Shown here in pieces: positions 39,205-50,900 of a DNA stretch of 64,000 nt. The notes beneath the pieces were generated by a model. It was given only the letters and a program-made list of their open reading frames with translations. It did not search any database and was not told where the DNA came from. Source of the stretch: Blastomussa wellsi (lineage: Eukaryota; Cnidaria; Anthozoa; Scleractinia; Plerogyridae); contig OX393568.1 of NCBI GenBank assembly GCA_947652115.1, positions 15,438,746-15,502,745 on the forward strand, given 5' to 3'. The translations under genes were made by a program, and so were the position numbers. The stretch's first letter is position 1; each line of letters begins with the position of its first letter.

Positions 39205-39391
39205 ACTGCCTGCTAAGAGTCTGGCTAGTGTATTTCCCAGTTGCCTGGTTGTAAATGAGGGGGAATCGTTGTGGGCAACGAATCCATTCCTCTCGTGAGA
39301 GACAAGAACTTCTCTACCTGCAATCGAGAGAGACTATCAGCTAATACGTTGTGCCTCCCGGGTACGTGTCGAGCCCTAAAATATATATTCT

Positions 39392-41062
39392 CAGGGGTGG
39401 ATCCAGCATTTTTCGTGACTAGTTTCCACCAAAATAATTTTTTCCATGACACTTGAAACAATTAGTACAACAATTTGCTTTCAATACCTAAAATTTAGCA
39501 ATTCTTGACTTTTTGGCATTACTAAAAACGATTTTATAAAAAATAATACTTAACACGATCTGTTACCTGTACATAACAAGCAGAAAGCTTAGGTAAGTAA
39601 ATATTGGTGAGGTATTAGCCATGTTTCCAGTACCATCATAAGATTGACCTCTACAATTATCCATGGTCAAACCAAGGTCACGCACTGTATTAATTATCAA
39701 CTCCTTGATTGCGTTACCGGTTGTTTCCTCTCCACAAAGGTAAAAACCAACAAACTCCTCTCGAATATTCTTTGAAGAGTCGACATAGCGGAGGACAAGA
39801 GACAGGTTTTCTTTGTTGGAAACATCCGCTGCCTCGTCAGCCATAACAGAAAACATTCTGCTTTGTTTAACTTCCGCAATGATCTTTGAAGAAATATAAT
39901 TCCCCACGGTCTCGATAATCTCGTTCTGTATCGTTTTCGAACGGTAGGTGGCATTTCTTGGCGCATTCTCGAGGTGCTCCTTAAGTTTTAAATCACCACT
40001 GTCGATACGGAACTCCAGAAGGGCTTGAAAGTTTCCTTGAAGATTTCTGTCATCAGGGTTGTCATCTCGTTTCCCCCTCAACGGAATGTTGTTTTGACCA
40101 CAAAAGATTACAGTTTTCACAATCGATTTCATTTTCTCTCTATTTTCATCGATCTGGGCTTGTATCAACCGGTTCAACTGCTGATCAATGGGGGTAGTTT
40201 GCCTTCTCATTTCACTCAAGAAATTCTGCATTGCCAAAACAGAAAATTTGTGAATTTCTGACTTTCCGCTCGCGTGACTTTCGAACCTGCTACACGCCGT
40301 TGTCCAAAATGTAAGCGGGGATCGGAACAGTTTGTCTAATTTGGCGCCATTTCTGCCACACTCCATTCCGAAACAGACACAAGGAAAACACAAAGCACCA
40401 TCTAAATACTTTGAGTAAACAAGCCAAGGGTATTTCACGAGCCATTCCTGTCGAAACTTTCGCTGCTTTCCAGAAGTTTCTTTCGAAGCCGGAAACTCGA
40501 ACAGCAGATCTGGCTTCCAAACACTTTCAATAAATCGAAACTTTTCAGCATTGGAAAACGAAGCAATGTCTTTATACACAGTACCGATATCAAACGGTGA
40601 ACAATCTTCCTTTCGACAAACAGGCTGACGCTCGACCTGCCCTGAAAGTGACGCCATATTGACTAGTTCACGACTAGTGCACCGCAAACGCAGCATCCAA
40701 TGAGAAGAGACCTTGACTGGTGCACAATCGTGCTCAGCCAATGAAAGAGACTTTTGACTAGTTCACAAGAAACAATTGAAATTTTGCACTAGTGCACATT
40801 TTGAGCAAAGGTCTACGGAGGGGGTAGGGGCAAAGGTCAGGTCAGGCGGTCACAATGGAACGCAAGGTGCTGGTCCGCTGGAGGCTGGCAGAAAATGCAG
40901 TGCAGTTGAAGTCTGGAATTAACAAATTATTACAATGAAACACCTGCGACGAATTTACATCTTCTAGCATGATTTATTTTTCTTAGTATTTATTTTTTTT
41001 TTATTGTTAGATATTTTGACTAGTTTCTGGAAACTAGTTGCACTAGTCTGTATCCAGCCCTG
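39392..41062 (-). mobile_element. hAT element (hAT5-like), 1.67 kb
   Basis: Ends are inverted cagggGtggatCcag and cagggCtggatAcag. ATTCT flanks both sides (39387-39391, 41063-41067), a 5-bp duplication. It contains one truncated transposase ORF. Its insertion splits RNase H of retroelement 1. Confidence 0.85.
39563..40741 (-). pseudogene. hAT transposase fragment (TTF zinc finger, DUF4371)
   Basis: The 392-residue frame has the TTF-type zinc-finger region (YLDGALCFPCVCFG, then HKFSVLAMQNFL) and the start of the RNase H-like core (MFSVMADEAADVSNKENLSLVLRY). It stops after GQSYDGTGNMA, so the remaining core and the dimerisation domain are missing. Related full proteins are roughly twice as long. 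The element is probably an internally deleted copy that needs an external transposase. Confidence 0.8.
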
Positions 41063-42464
41063 ATTCTGGGACAGACATATGAGAACCAACTGCCGTACTA
41101 AAGCTAGCAAACCTTTGTGCTTGGATGTTTGTTTGTTAATGACGTGTACGACGCTTTCGTTATCTGAGTAAAATAATACCCGTTTATTTTTTAATTCGGC
41201 TGCCCACAAGTGTACGCCCAACACAATGGGATAAAGCTCGAGTACGGAAATATCTTGTTGCTTCCATTTATCAGGCCACTTGCCATATGTCCAATGCGTG
41301 CCGAAAATAGTGCCAAAACCGCATGATTGTGCGGCATCCGTGTAAAAGGAAAGGGCACCGGATGAGGTCCAGACATCCTCGAGAAACATTGATTGACAGT
41401 TAAATGATGTTAGAAATTGTTGCCAAATCCTGAGGTCTTTTTTAACTTCTAAAGTAAGGCGGATAAAATGGGTCGGTCTGTTAACGCCTATTGTAAGATT
41501 AATCAACCTGCGTAGAAAAACTCTGCCTGGTTTTATTATGGAGCAAGCAAAGTTTAATAGGCCGATCAATGATTGAAGCTCTTTAAGCGTGACTTTTTTA
41601 CGTGACAAAAAGTGTATTATAACCTCACGGCATTTCTCAACCTTCTCTCGAGGAAGCCTGGCCTCGTGTTTTAAGCAATCTAGTTCTATGCCCGCAAAAG
41701 TAAGGACGTGAGCCGGGCCCACAGTCTTTTCTTCTGCCATAGGGACGCCCAGTTCATGACAAAATTGTAGGAATCTGTTTAATTTTGCGCCGCACGTATC
41801 TAGTGATTTGTCGATGATCAGGAAGTCATCCAAAATGTGTATGATGTCTGGGATTTGCAATTTGTTCTTCGCAACCCATTCCATCGCTGTGCTAAGATCT
41901 TCGAATATTTGGCATGAACTTGAACACCCCATAGGCAGGGTTTTATCATAATACCATTTTTCTTTCCATTGAAAACCCAATAAAGGGTAATCCGAAGGAT
42001 GTACTGGCACGATACGAAAAGCGCTTCTCACTTCGGTTTTGGCCATAGCGCAACCCTTGCCCTGTCTTTGAATAAGGCTTATCGCATCATCAACAGAAGC
42101 ATATTTTACTGTTGAAAATTCGGGTGGGATATTATCGTTTATGGACGCTCCCTTTGGATACGATAAATGATGAATCATTCTGAATTCGCCTGGCGTTTTC
42201 TTGGGAATAACGCCGAGAGGGGAAATACGGAGATTTGCAAGCGGGGGGGTGTCAAAGGGTCCCGCGATACGACCCAATTCTCTTTCTTTGCGTAATTTGT
42301 CATCAACAACGTCAGGATTCTCATAGGCGGACCTTAAATTTGGAGCTGTGGACGTAATTCTGGGACCCTGATAATTGATCTTAAACCCTTCGGAAAAACC
42401 TTTGATTAAACGGTAAGCGATGCGGGAGTTATAGCCTAATAAAACTCGGGAAAGGACGGCTACG

Positions 42465-43598
42465 TTAACCGGTGTGGGAAGCGCTGTTGGTAGGCATGGG
42501 TGGCTGCTTTGTTGTGGGATTACGCCCAGCCGTGGGCTTTTGCTGCTGTTGGCAGCGGAAGATCGGATGGTTGTTGCCACACTTAAAGCAGTGGTGTTTA
42601 AAGGCGCAACCGTTGCAATGAGTCCCGTTATGGAACTTCCAACAGAAACCCTTTGGGAAATTTGATCTAGGCCAAGTGCTGCGATATCGGCCCTGGCCTC
42701 CCCGGTTTGACCCATTTAGCTTTTGTGGTTGGTAGTGTGCTCGAAGCCACAACTCACTGTGAATATTATCCCAAGAAATTTGCTGCTCTTGCCTCAACTG
42801 ACGAAAGTTTTCGTCATAGAAACGCCAATTGGCGGACTGGGCGGCTAAATCACGTACTACAGACCCATATTTCATGAGTGCTGGAGAATCTTGGGGGAAT
42901 CTTTGAGTAAAGATAGAAACGAAAATTTGGAAAGCGGTTGTCCATTGCTCTATAGTCTGGATGGTGGGCCGTTTATGGTTAGGCACCATCGAAAGAACCT
43001 GTTGCCCATTCTCATTACTTTGTAGCTGAAAAGTATAGTTATGGTCGTCTTTATACGTTATTAGCAAATGTGAAAAATCTATAAACTCGTTTGCCCAGAT
43101 CTTATTTCTAATACGCTCTGGTACCCTAGATGCCAGAGGCACAGCACTAGAGATAAAAGAGTTCTTACTGCTGTCGACGGTGGGTTCAGACACTTGTAGT
43201 ATCCCGCCGGTTAACGTCTGGATGTTGGTGCGAACCGCCGCTTGGACGCTGGGTTGAGATGCGGGCTCTGGAGGCGGATCTGGAATAAACTGTATGTTGG
43301 GCTGGTTTACTGGTTGGGGTAAAAGCAGCCCAGTGTCGCGAAGACTCTTCTTCACCGCTTCTGCTATGGCGTCAGCAATACCCTGGAGTGCGCCTTCTGG
43401 AACGCTTGCTTGTTGCTGGTTGGCAGTAACTCCTGCTGACGAAGTTGAGGCGATCTCTTGGTTGGTATTAGCAGGAACCTGGCGAAGCGTTGCTGGATGT
43501 TGTGTGTTGTCGGCAGTCTCGGCAGCGCCGCGCCTACGTTTAGAAACCCGTGTAAGATATGCGTTGTTGACTGCTGGCCTCTTTCCTTTTGGCGGCAT
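42465..43598 (-). CDS. Gag-like protein (retroelement 1)
   Basis: Start chosen at ATG 43598 (MPPKGKRPAVNNAY); an upstream extension includes a hydrophobic artefact over a TA-repeat. The N-terminal part is low-complexity. The central part is helical (TIEQWTTAFQIFVSIF, SPALMKYGSVVRDLA) as in other gag-like ORFs of this group. A C-terminal Cys/His cluster (CWKFHNGTHCNGCAFKHHCFKCGNNHP, shown in part) should bind nucleic acid. It overlaps RT by about 250 nt in another frame. Confidence 0.75.
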   Translation of the reverse strand: MPPKGKRPAVNNAYLTRVSKRRRGAAETADNTQHPATLRQVPANTNQEIASTSSAGVTANQQQASVPEGALQGIADAIAEAVKKSLRDTGLLLPQPVNQPNIQFIPDPPPEPASQPSVQAAVRTNIQTLTGGILQVSEPTVDSSKNSFISSAVPLASRVPERIRNKIWANEFIDFSHLLITYKDDHNYTFQLQSNENGQQVLSMVPNHKRPTIQTIEQWTTAFQIFVSIFTQRFPQDSPALMKYGSVVRDLAAQSANWRFYDENFRQLRQEQQISWDNIHSELWLRAHYQPQKLNGSNRGGQGRYRSTWPRSNFPKGFCWKFHNGTHCNGCAFKHHCFKCGNNHPIFRCQQQQKPTAGRNPTTKQPPMPTNSASHTG

Positions 43599-43751
43599 TC
43601 TGGGAGGGGGTAGGTCTGAATTAATAACACATTTCGCTCTTGGCGCACAGAATAATTCACAGAAGAAACAGATCCAACATAAGGCGTAAAATATATATAT
43701 ATATATATATAAACTACCGCAGGCGAAAAATAAATTTTTTGAAACTAACAA

Positions 43752-44068
43752 AAGTCATGAGGTACACAAAGTATGGAACAAGATAGGTGTTTTCTTTCAT
43801 AAAACACAACGGCAAAACATGATTGGCACAAAGGCAGCCTTTGGCCGCATTGATCATGTAAATGTGCCGTGATTATAAGTGTCAGAACAATGTTCTGGGA
43901 ATAACCGCAGAACGCTTGATAAAATACATCTGACATTCCTCAATGACCACAATGCTGATAGCATAAACACACCCAGAAACGGGTGGACAAGATAAAATAC
44001 CCCAACTAATGACTACGCCTGCGGCATTTATCAAAGGAATTCCCGTCCGAAAAAATATATATCGCAGA
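43752..44068. other. Unassigned segment upstream of retroelement 1
   Basis: No gene or repeat recognised apart from the TA-repeat just inside at 43690-43710. The missing A1 repeat would be expected here but is not seen. Confidence 0.4.
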
Positions 44069-44522
44069 TTTTTTTTTTTTTTTTAATAATTGTAATTATG
44101 ACGCCTGGTAGTGTTGGATCTGTTTCAGTGCATAAAGCAATGCGCCCCGATAGCTGCGGTAGAGAGCCTTGTGTCCCCGCTTGTTAAGGTGAATTCCATC
44201 ACGAACATAAATGTCCCTCGTGGAGTTACTGAGCCCTCGATGGCGCCAAAATTTCACAACGCTAGAATCTGCCAACGTGTCCTGCAGGCACTTGTTTAGC
44301 TTTCTGACATTCCGATTGTATTTCGGAAAGGGGGGATTCCTGCGTGGAATCACCTGGCATAGAACCGTGAATTTGTGTTGGATTTCATGGCGCAGCACGT
44401 CTACGAATGCAGTGATTGTTTCAGCTAATACCTCAGGGTCTGCCGAGGGGTCGCAGAGATCGTTAGACCCTATTTCCAAGACTAAAATGTCTGGTTTTGT
44501 GGCTCTTGCAGCCCTGAGGTCG
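44069..44522 (-). pseudogene. SGNH/GDSL hydrolase C-terminal fragment with poly(A)
   Basis: The minus-strand frame has ATKPDILVLEIGSNDLCD (SGNH block III-like GSND) and the DGIHLNKRGH block with catalytic Asp and His. The N-terminal Ser block is missing; the frame runs into the palindromic Helitron border near 44523. After the stop (44096) come about 11 bases and then 16 As (T-run 44069-44084), as in a poly(A) tail. SGNH domains occur in some Ngaro and CR1-type retroelements, so this is probably a 5'-truncated retroelement end. Confidence 0.65.
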
Positions 44523-44567
44523 TAGCGCAGTAGTTTTTGTAGCTACTGCGCGTGCGCAAGTAGCTAC
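44523..44567. repeat. GC-rich terminal palindromes
   Basis: gcgcagtag and ctactgcgc pair across a short loop. The next 29 bases (44539-44567) form a second near-palindrome gtagctactgcgc/gcgcaagtagctac. These are candidates for the Helentron 5' subterminal structure. Confidence 0.45.
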
Positions 44568-44957
44568 TATGCTATCGGGTTGGATGTATGAGTGTCCACA
44601 TTTTCCGGATTGCTTTCGGAGGATTGCTTCGGAATTACGATCGACTTTCGATTTCTTCGAGGTAGAAACTTTATGTTTTATTCATTCGAGTATTCTGTAA
44701 CAAACTAATACGTTTATTGTTTATTAAGCTCTTACTGTCCTTACTGGTTTTCAATCATGTGGTGTTTATATTTTCTCGAAAAAAATCATCTAGAGTTTAC
44801 CGATCCTTTTCCGGAAAAATGCGATTTCTTTCGGAAATGTTATATGATACTCACCACGGAAAACGTTTGTCAACGTTGGAATCTCAGCTCCTCGTGTTCT
44901 TGACACAACTCACACCGCTAGAGCGAGCTCAATATCTTTATAAGGTAAGAATTTACC

Positions 44958-47900
44958 ATGCTTTCTCACTATTTTGTGCGTATTATTAGACAGAGCATTC
45001 AAGTGTTATGTCCTGTGTTTTCTCATAAAGCGTTTCTTAGTCGTGCCGAAGTTGCCAACAAACTTTGGACTTCAAAAACTGCCATAGGTCGCGACGGTTT
45101 CGAACATGGCCGCCGTCGAGTGATGAATCCAGTAGTGCAGCAGCTCGAAATGCCGGTGAATGCCTTACACGTGCCAGCCAATCAGCCATTCTCCGAGATG
45201 TTACACAATCCTTTGGTTACCGGTTATATTTTTCAGAGAAAGATTAATTCTCTTCGAGGAAAGAAATTTGCCTTTACAGGCAACATGAACTCCCTCCGGG
45301 GAAACAAATTTGCCTCTTTAGGCAACATAAATTTCCTTCGGGAAACAGAACTTGCCTTTTCGGGCAACATATATTCCCTCCGGGGAACTAAAAATGCTTG
45401 TACAGGCAACACGAATTTACTTATGGGAATATTTACAGTATTTCGAGAAAGAATCGAGCCACAAACAGAAACGATTTTTCGAGATAAGCGTGATTATAAC
45501 GCCATGCTTGTCGACTCCATTGTGAACACAGAGAATGAATTTGTTGGCTGTCATGATGAGCATGCAGGAGATGTCACAAATAGCTTGCTGAACACTGACA
45601 TAACCTTGAATGCTGTGACTAACTGTAGTATTGATGATACAGAGGAATTGTTTTATAAATGTGATAGAAATATTCCAGTAAACCATGAAAAGTGTGTTGA
45701 GGTTAGTAATCTGATACGAGCTTGTCGTCGGTCAAATGTCCGTGTGAGGTGCAGGAATAGGGATAGGGAACCATCTAGAGTGGCACTTAAACGGGTGATC
45801 AAATCACTTAAATCGAGAAAATCGAGACTGAAAACCAAGCGTTCTATTAGAAAATCTATACCTGTTTCATCTGTTTTGTACAACATAGCTTCTAACTATA
45901 AACAATGGAGTCTCACCTTTGATAAGAAACAAAACAGCTTCTTTAGTAATTATTTTGAGAGAGGTCTCATTCAAACAATGGAATATAATGCATCAAAAAG
46001 AAATATATTGCTCAGTGGAGATGTTGAGTTGAATCCTGGTCCAACAACTCCACAAATAATTTGTACAGAAAGTCGCAATTCTGTGTTTAACTGCAGATTA
46101 CGTAGACATGGACTAAGAGCACTAGAGGTTGGAGGAATGGGTAATTGCTTGTTTAGAGCCATAGCACATCAATTATATCATGATGCAAATCGACATTTAG
46201 AAATCAGAAGGGCTGGTATTCAGTATTTGCAAAACAATCCTGAGCGATTTATAGAAAGTGCAGTTCTAGATAACACATCTTGGTCGCAATATTTATGTAA
46301 TATGTCTATGGAAGGAACTTGGGGTGATCACATTATTATGCAGGCAATAGCAGAAGCTATGAACTTGAGAATTCATGTTATAGAGTCAAGTGAAAACTTT
46401 GCTGAGTTAACACTGGTTCAAGCGCTAGATTTGTCAGAGACAACAAGGTCTATATATATAGGACACATTGGAGAGATGCACTATGTCTCAACAATAGAAC
46501 TGTTAACTGAAAGTAACTTGCCTGAAAAAGTAAAAAGAAATTTGTTTGAAAATTCTTCTGAAACTGCCTATGCTCGTAAAAGAAAACACACTTCTACTGT
46601 GACAGAAAACCAAATCAACTCAAGTTCTAAAGATGAAAGGAATTCTGCTTTAAATACAGTGTCAAATGAAGACACAAATGCCAGCAATAAGAATAAAAAA
46701 ACAAAAAGTGCATATTTAAAGAGGAAATACAGAGAAGCCAATGCATCCCCAGAGCAGAAATCAAAACGTAATCAGTACCAAAAAGCTTATAGAGGAAAAA
46801 TATCATCACCTGAACAAAAGGCAAAACATAATCAACGTCAAAAAAACTATAGGTCTAGAATGACATCTGAACAAAAGGCAAAATGCAATGAAAAACATAG
46901 GGAATATAAATCAAAAAAGAAACTTGTTTCTATTGAGTCAGCTATCTCAAAGTTCCAGGACATGGCTGCAGAAGGTCCTGTTTATACTTGTTTTTGTTGT
47001 GACCAGCTTTGGTATAGGCAGAGTGTTCTAAAAGCAGAAAACCTGAAAGATATAAATCCTGTTATTCATGAATATTTTGACCAAAGGAGAAACTCAGGTA
47101 ATGCTGAATGGGTTTGCAAAACATGTCAAAGCCATTTAGTGAAAAGTAAAATTCCACCCTGTTCTGTCGTTAATGGTTTGGCATTTCCAGAAAAACCAAA
47201 CTTTTTTGATTTGAATGAATTAGAATGTAGAATACTAGCCCCAAGAATTGCTTTTCAAAAGTTGATGCAAGCACCTAGAGGAAAACAACTAAAAATACAT
47301 GGAAATATTGTGAATGTTCCTGCTGATGTAGCAAGTACAGTCACTATGTTGCCACGGTTACTAAGTGAGACTGCTACAATAAAAGTAAATTTAAAAAGAA
47401 AGCTTCAATATAAGAGTTCTGCATTGTCATTAAATGTAAGACCTCATAAAGTAATGCAAGCAGCAGATTGGCTGATCAGAAATAGCAGTCTTTATAAAGA
47501 TGAAGGCATTGTTTTGAATCCGCAATGGACCAATCAGTATGACAAAGAAATTGAACAACAACATAATATGAATGGCCTTTATAGTGAACAATCTGCAGAA
47601 AGTGCCGAGAACAGTAATAGTCACTCTGAAATAAACACAATAGATGATAGAGATAATGAAAGCGAAAATGAAGATGATGTACCTGCAGGTGTTACTGATA
47701 CTATGTTAACAGGCACTGACTTTTTAGAAGATAATGAGCGCCAGCATATATTCAACATTGCACCAGCAGAAGGCAATATACCCTTAAGTATATTCAGGGA
47801 TAAATATTCAGAGGAGTTAGCATATCCTGGAATATTCCTTGGGCAACCCCGGTCTCTATGCAAGCACATTCACTATAGTGATATATGTAAATCTGAACTA

Positions 47901-50900
47901 AGAAGGTCAGACAGAAGAGCAGCTATGTGTGTAGAGAATATTTTCTTTAAAGCAAAAAAGTTGCAAATGAAAATACTTCTTAGTAAATCAACCATTGCAC
48001 TTAGAAAATGCAAGGGAAACAACAGAAATCTTAATGCACGCCAATTAAAACAGATGGGTGCACTAGATCGATTAATTCGCTTTGATGAAGGATTTAAGTT
48101 TCTTACAGCATTGCGTGGTTCACCTCCATACTTTGAGAAAGCAAAAAAAGATCTGTTTGCCATGATAAGACAACTTGGACCTGCAACACTATTTTGCAGT
48201 TTCTCATCAGCAGAAACACAGTGGACTCACCTTCTTAAAATTCTTGGCAATCTTGTGGATCACAAAGATTATTCTGATAATGAAATTAGCAATCTTAACT
48301 GGGAGGAGAGATGTAGATTGATTCAAAGTGATCCTGTTACCTGTGCCAGACATTTTGATTACCAAGTCAATAAATTCTTAAGTAGTTTTCTTTTGAGTTC
48401 TGCAGAGCCACTAGGGAAAATATCAGATTGGTTTTACAGGGTAGAATATCAGCAACGTGGTTCACCACATATACATATGCTAATCTGGGTGGAGAGTGCA
48501 CCAAAATTCCAGGAGCAAAGTGACAAAGAAGTGATTGAATTTATTGATAAGATAGTAACCTGCTGCAAACCTACTGACAATCCTGAACTACTTCACTTAG
48601 TCAACAGACAGGTTCACCGTCATTCACATACTTGTCGTAAGAATACTAAAAGTGATTGCAGATTCAATTATCCACAGCCTCCCATGAGACAAACAAGGAT
48701 TCTTTATCCTTTAGATAAAGACATGCAACAAAGTGAAATCAAAAGGCATAAAGATACATGGAAAACAATCAAATTTCATCTAGATGAAATGAAAGAAGGC
48801 GAAGAAATTACTTTTGACAAGTTACTCTTGGACCTCAATGTCACAGAGGAAAACTATTTACTAGCTGTGCGTTCCTCAATCAATGCTGCTACTGTTTTCT
48901 TAAAACGAACTCCAAATGAATTAAGAGTTAACAACTACAACCCTGCTTGCCTTCAGGCATGGAGGGCTAACATGGATATTCAGTATGTGCTAGATGTGTA
49001 TGCTTGTGCAGTATATATTGTTGATTATATCTCAAAAGCTCAAAAAGGCATGAGTGAGCTATTGCGAGAAGCTTGCACTGAAGCAAGAAAGGGAAATTCT
49101 ACTATTAAACAGCAAGTTCGAGATATTGGCAGTAAATTTGTAAACAATGTTGAAATAAGTGCTCAAGAAGCTGTGTATATTGTACTGCAATTGCCCATGA
49201 GAAAGTCCTCTCGGCAGGTTGTATTTATTAACACTGCACCTCCTGATGAACGTGTAGAGCTCTTGAAGCCATTAAATGATATCAAAGAAATGGATGATGA
49301 CTGTGAAGAAATCTACACGAGTGGATTGCTAAAGAGATATAGTAAACGTCCAACTCAACTAGAGGATGTAACTCTTGCAGACTGGGTTGCATGGTATGAT
49401 GTAACTGGCAAACCTTATGTAAAGCCATCTAATGATTTAGACACTGATGGCTTGCCATTAGAGAAATGCATCGAACATTATGAGAATGATGATGATGATC
49501 TCAATGATGAAAAGGCTACTAATATCAGTGGCCGTGGTAAAATGAAAAAGAGAAATAAAGCTAGAATAATAAGAAGTGTTTGGTTCAATAAAGAAGCTGA
49601 TCCTGAGAAGCACTATCGTGAACTTTTAATGCTCTATACTGCATGGAGAAATGAAGAAACTGACTTACTTGGTGGATTCTTCTGTTATCAAGACCGTTAT
49701 AAGGCACTGTCTAAACTTATCAAGGAACAAATGAAACAATATGTTACATGTAATGAAGACTTAAATGAGATACAACAAGAGAGAAATAGACTAGAAGAAA
49801 GTTATGATTGTATTGCACCTTTGACTGAAAGTATAGAACAACAAGACTGCAATGAAGGCCAGCAGGACTTACACCCTGACTTCAATGAGAATTACAACCT
49901 ATCAGATGACATAGGGATACCATCTGTTGATTCCAGATCTGAACCATTAATACTTAATGAATTACCAGACAATGAATATAGATGTATGGTACAATCATTG
50001 AATAAAGAACAAAAGGAATTCTTTTATCATGTGCTACACCTGATCAAAACATCTGATGAGCCCTTTTATTCATTTTTGTCTGGAGGGGCAGGAGTAGGCA
50101 AATCACATGTGACTAAAGCCTTGTATCAAGCAGCACTCAAATTCTATAATAGTAGAGCTGGTGATAATTTTGCAGAAATCAGAGTTTTAATGTTAGCACC
50201 TACAGGAAAAGCTGCATATATCATCAAAGGCAATACCATTCACAGTGCATTAGCAATACCAGCCTGCCAGTCACTAAAGACTTATAAACGTCTAGACTCT
50301 AATAGACTCAATTCCCTAAGAACGCAGTTAGGTGGTATTAAACTCGTATTTATTGATGAAATATCAATGGTCGGTAACACAATGTTTAATGTACAAATTG
50401 ACAACAGACTTAAAGACATCAAAGGAAGCCCTTTGCCCTTTGGGGGTGTTAGCATTATAGCTATAGGTGATTTATTTCAGCTACAACCAGTTATGGATGA
50501 TTATATATTCAATGATTTGAAGACAGAATATGGCGTTCTTGCTCCAAATCTGTGGCAGGAACTTTTTAATATGTTTGAGCTAAAAGAAATTATGAGGCAA
50601 AGAGAAAGCAAACAATTTGCTGAATTGCTTAACAGGTTGAGAGAAGGAAAACAGACAAATGAAGACATAAGAGTATTGAGACAACGAATGTTGCAATCCA
50701 ATACCTCCAGTTATCCAATGAATGCTCCTCATCTATTTATACAAAATGCAAAAGTCAATGAATTCAATGACCGAGTACATCATGCTATACAAAACGTAAA
50801 ATACAGTATCAAGGCTCACGACAGTGTGATTGGAGCAACTTCTCAAGATGTCAGAGATAAAATTTTAAAGCAAATACCTCAAGATCCTAGGAAAACCAAG

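Larger units (their letters stand above)
39225..42715 (-). pseudogene. Reverse transcriptase/RNase H, split by a hAT insertion
   Basis: The 5' part runs from 42715 to 41063 and the 3' part from 39391 to 39225. RT motifs include the A-motif region AKTEVRSAFRIVPV, LPMGCSSSCQIFE and HILDDFL. RNase H begins FYTDAAQSCGFG and continues YSDNESVVHVIN. The tail ARHVPGRHNVLADSLSRL lies beyond the insertion. Removing the hAT element and one 5-bp duplication restores the frame. Motif A has Glu where the catalytic Asp is expected. The N-terminus overlaps gag in another frame. Confidence 0.85.
36931..43760 (-). mobile_element. Tyrosine-recombinase retroelement 1 (Ngaro/PAT-like)
   Basis: On the minus strand: gag-like ORF, overlapping RT/RNase H, then a tyrosine recombinase. 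Two identical 218-bp direct repeats (37414-37631 and 36931-37148) at the 3' end fit B1 and B2 of a split-direct-repeat element, with 37149-37413 as A2. The expected A1 copy upstream of gag was not found, so the 5' end may be lost or this may be another subgroup. A hAT element interrupts RNase H. The 5' border near 43760 is a guess. Confidence 0.7.
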
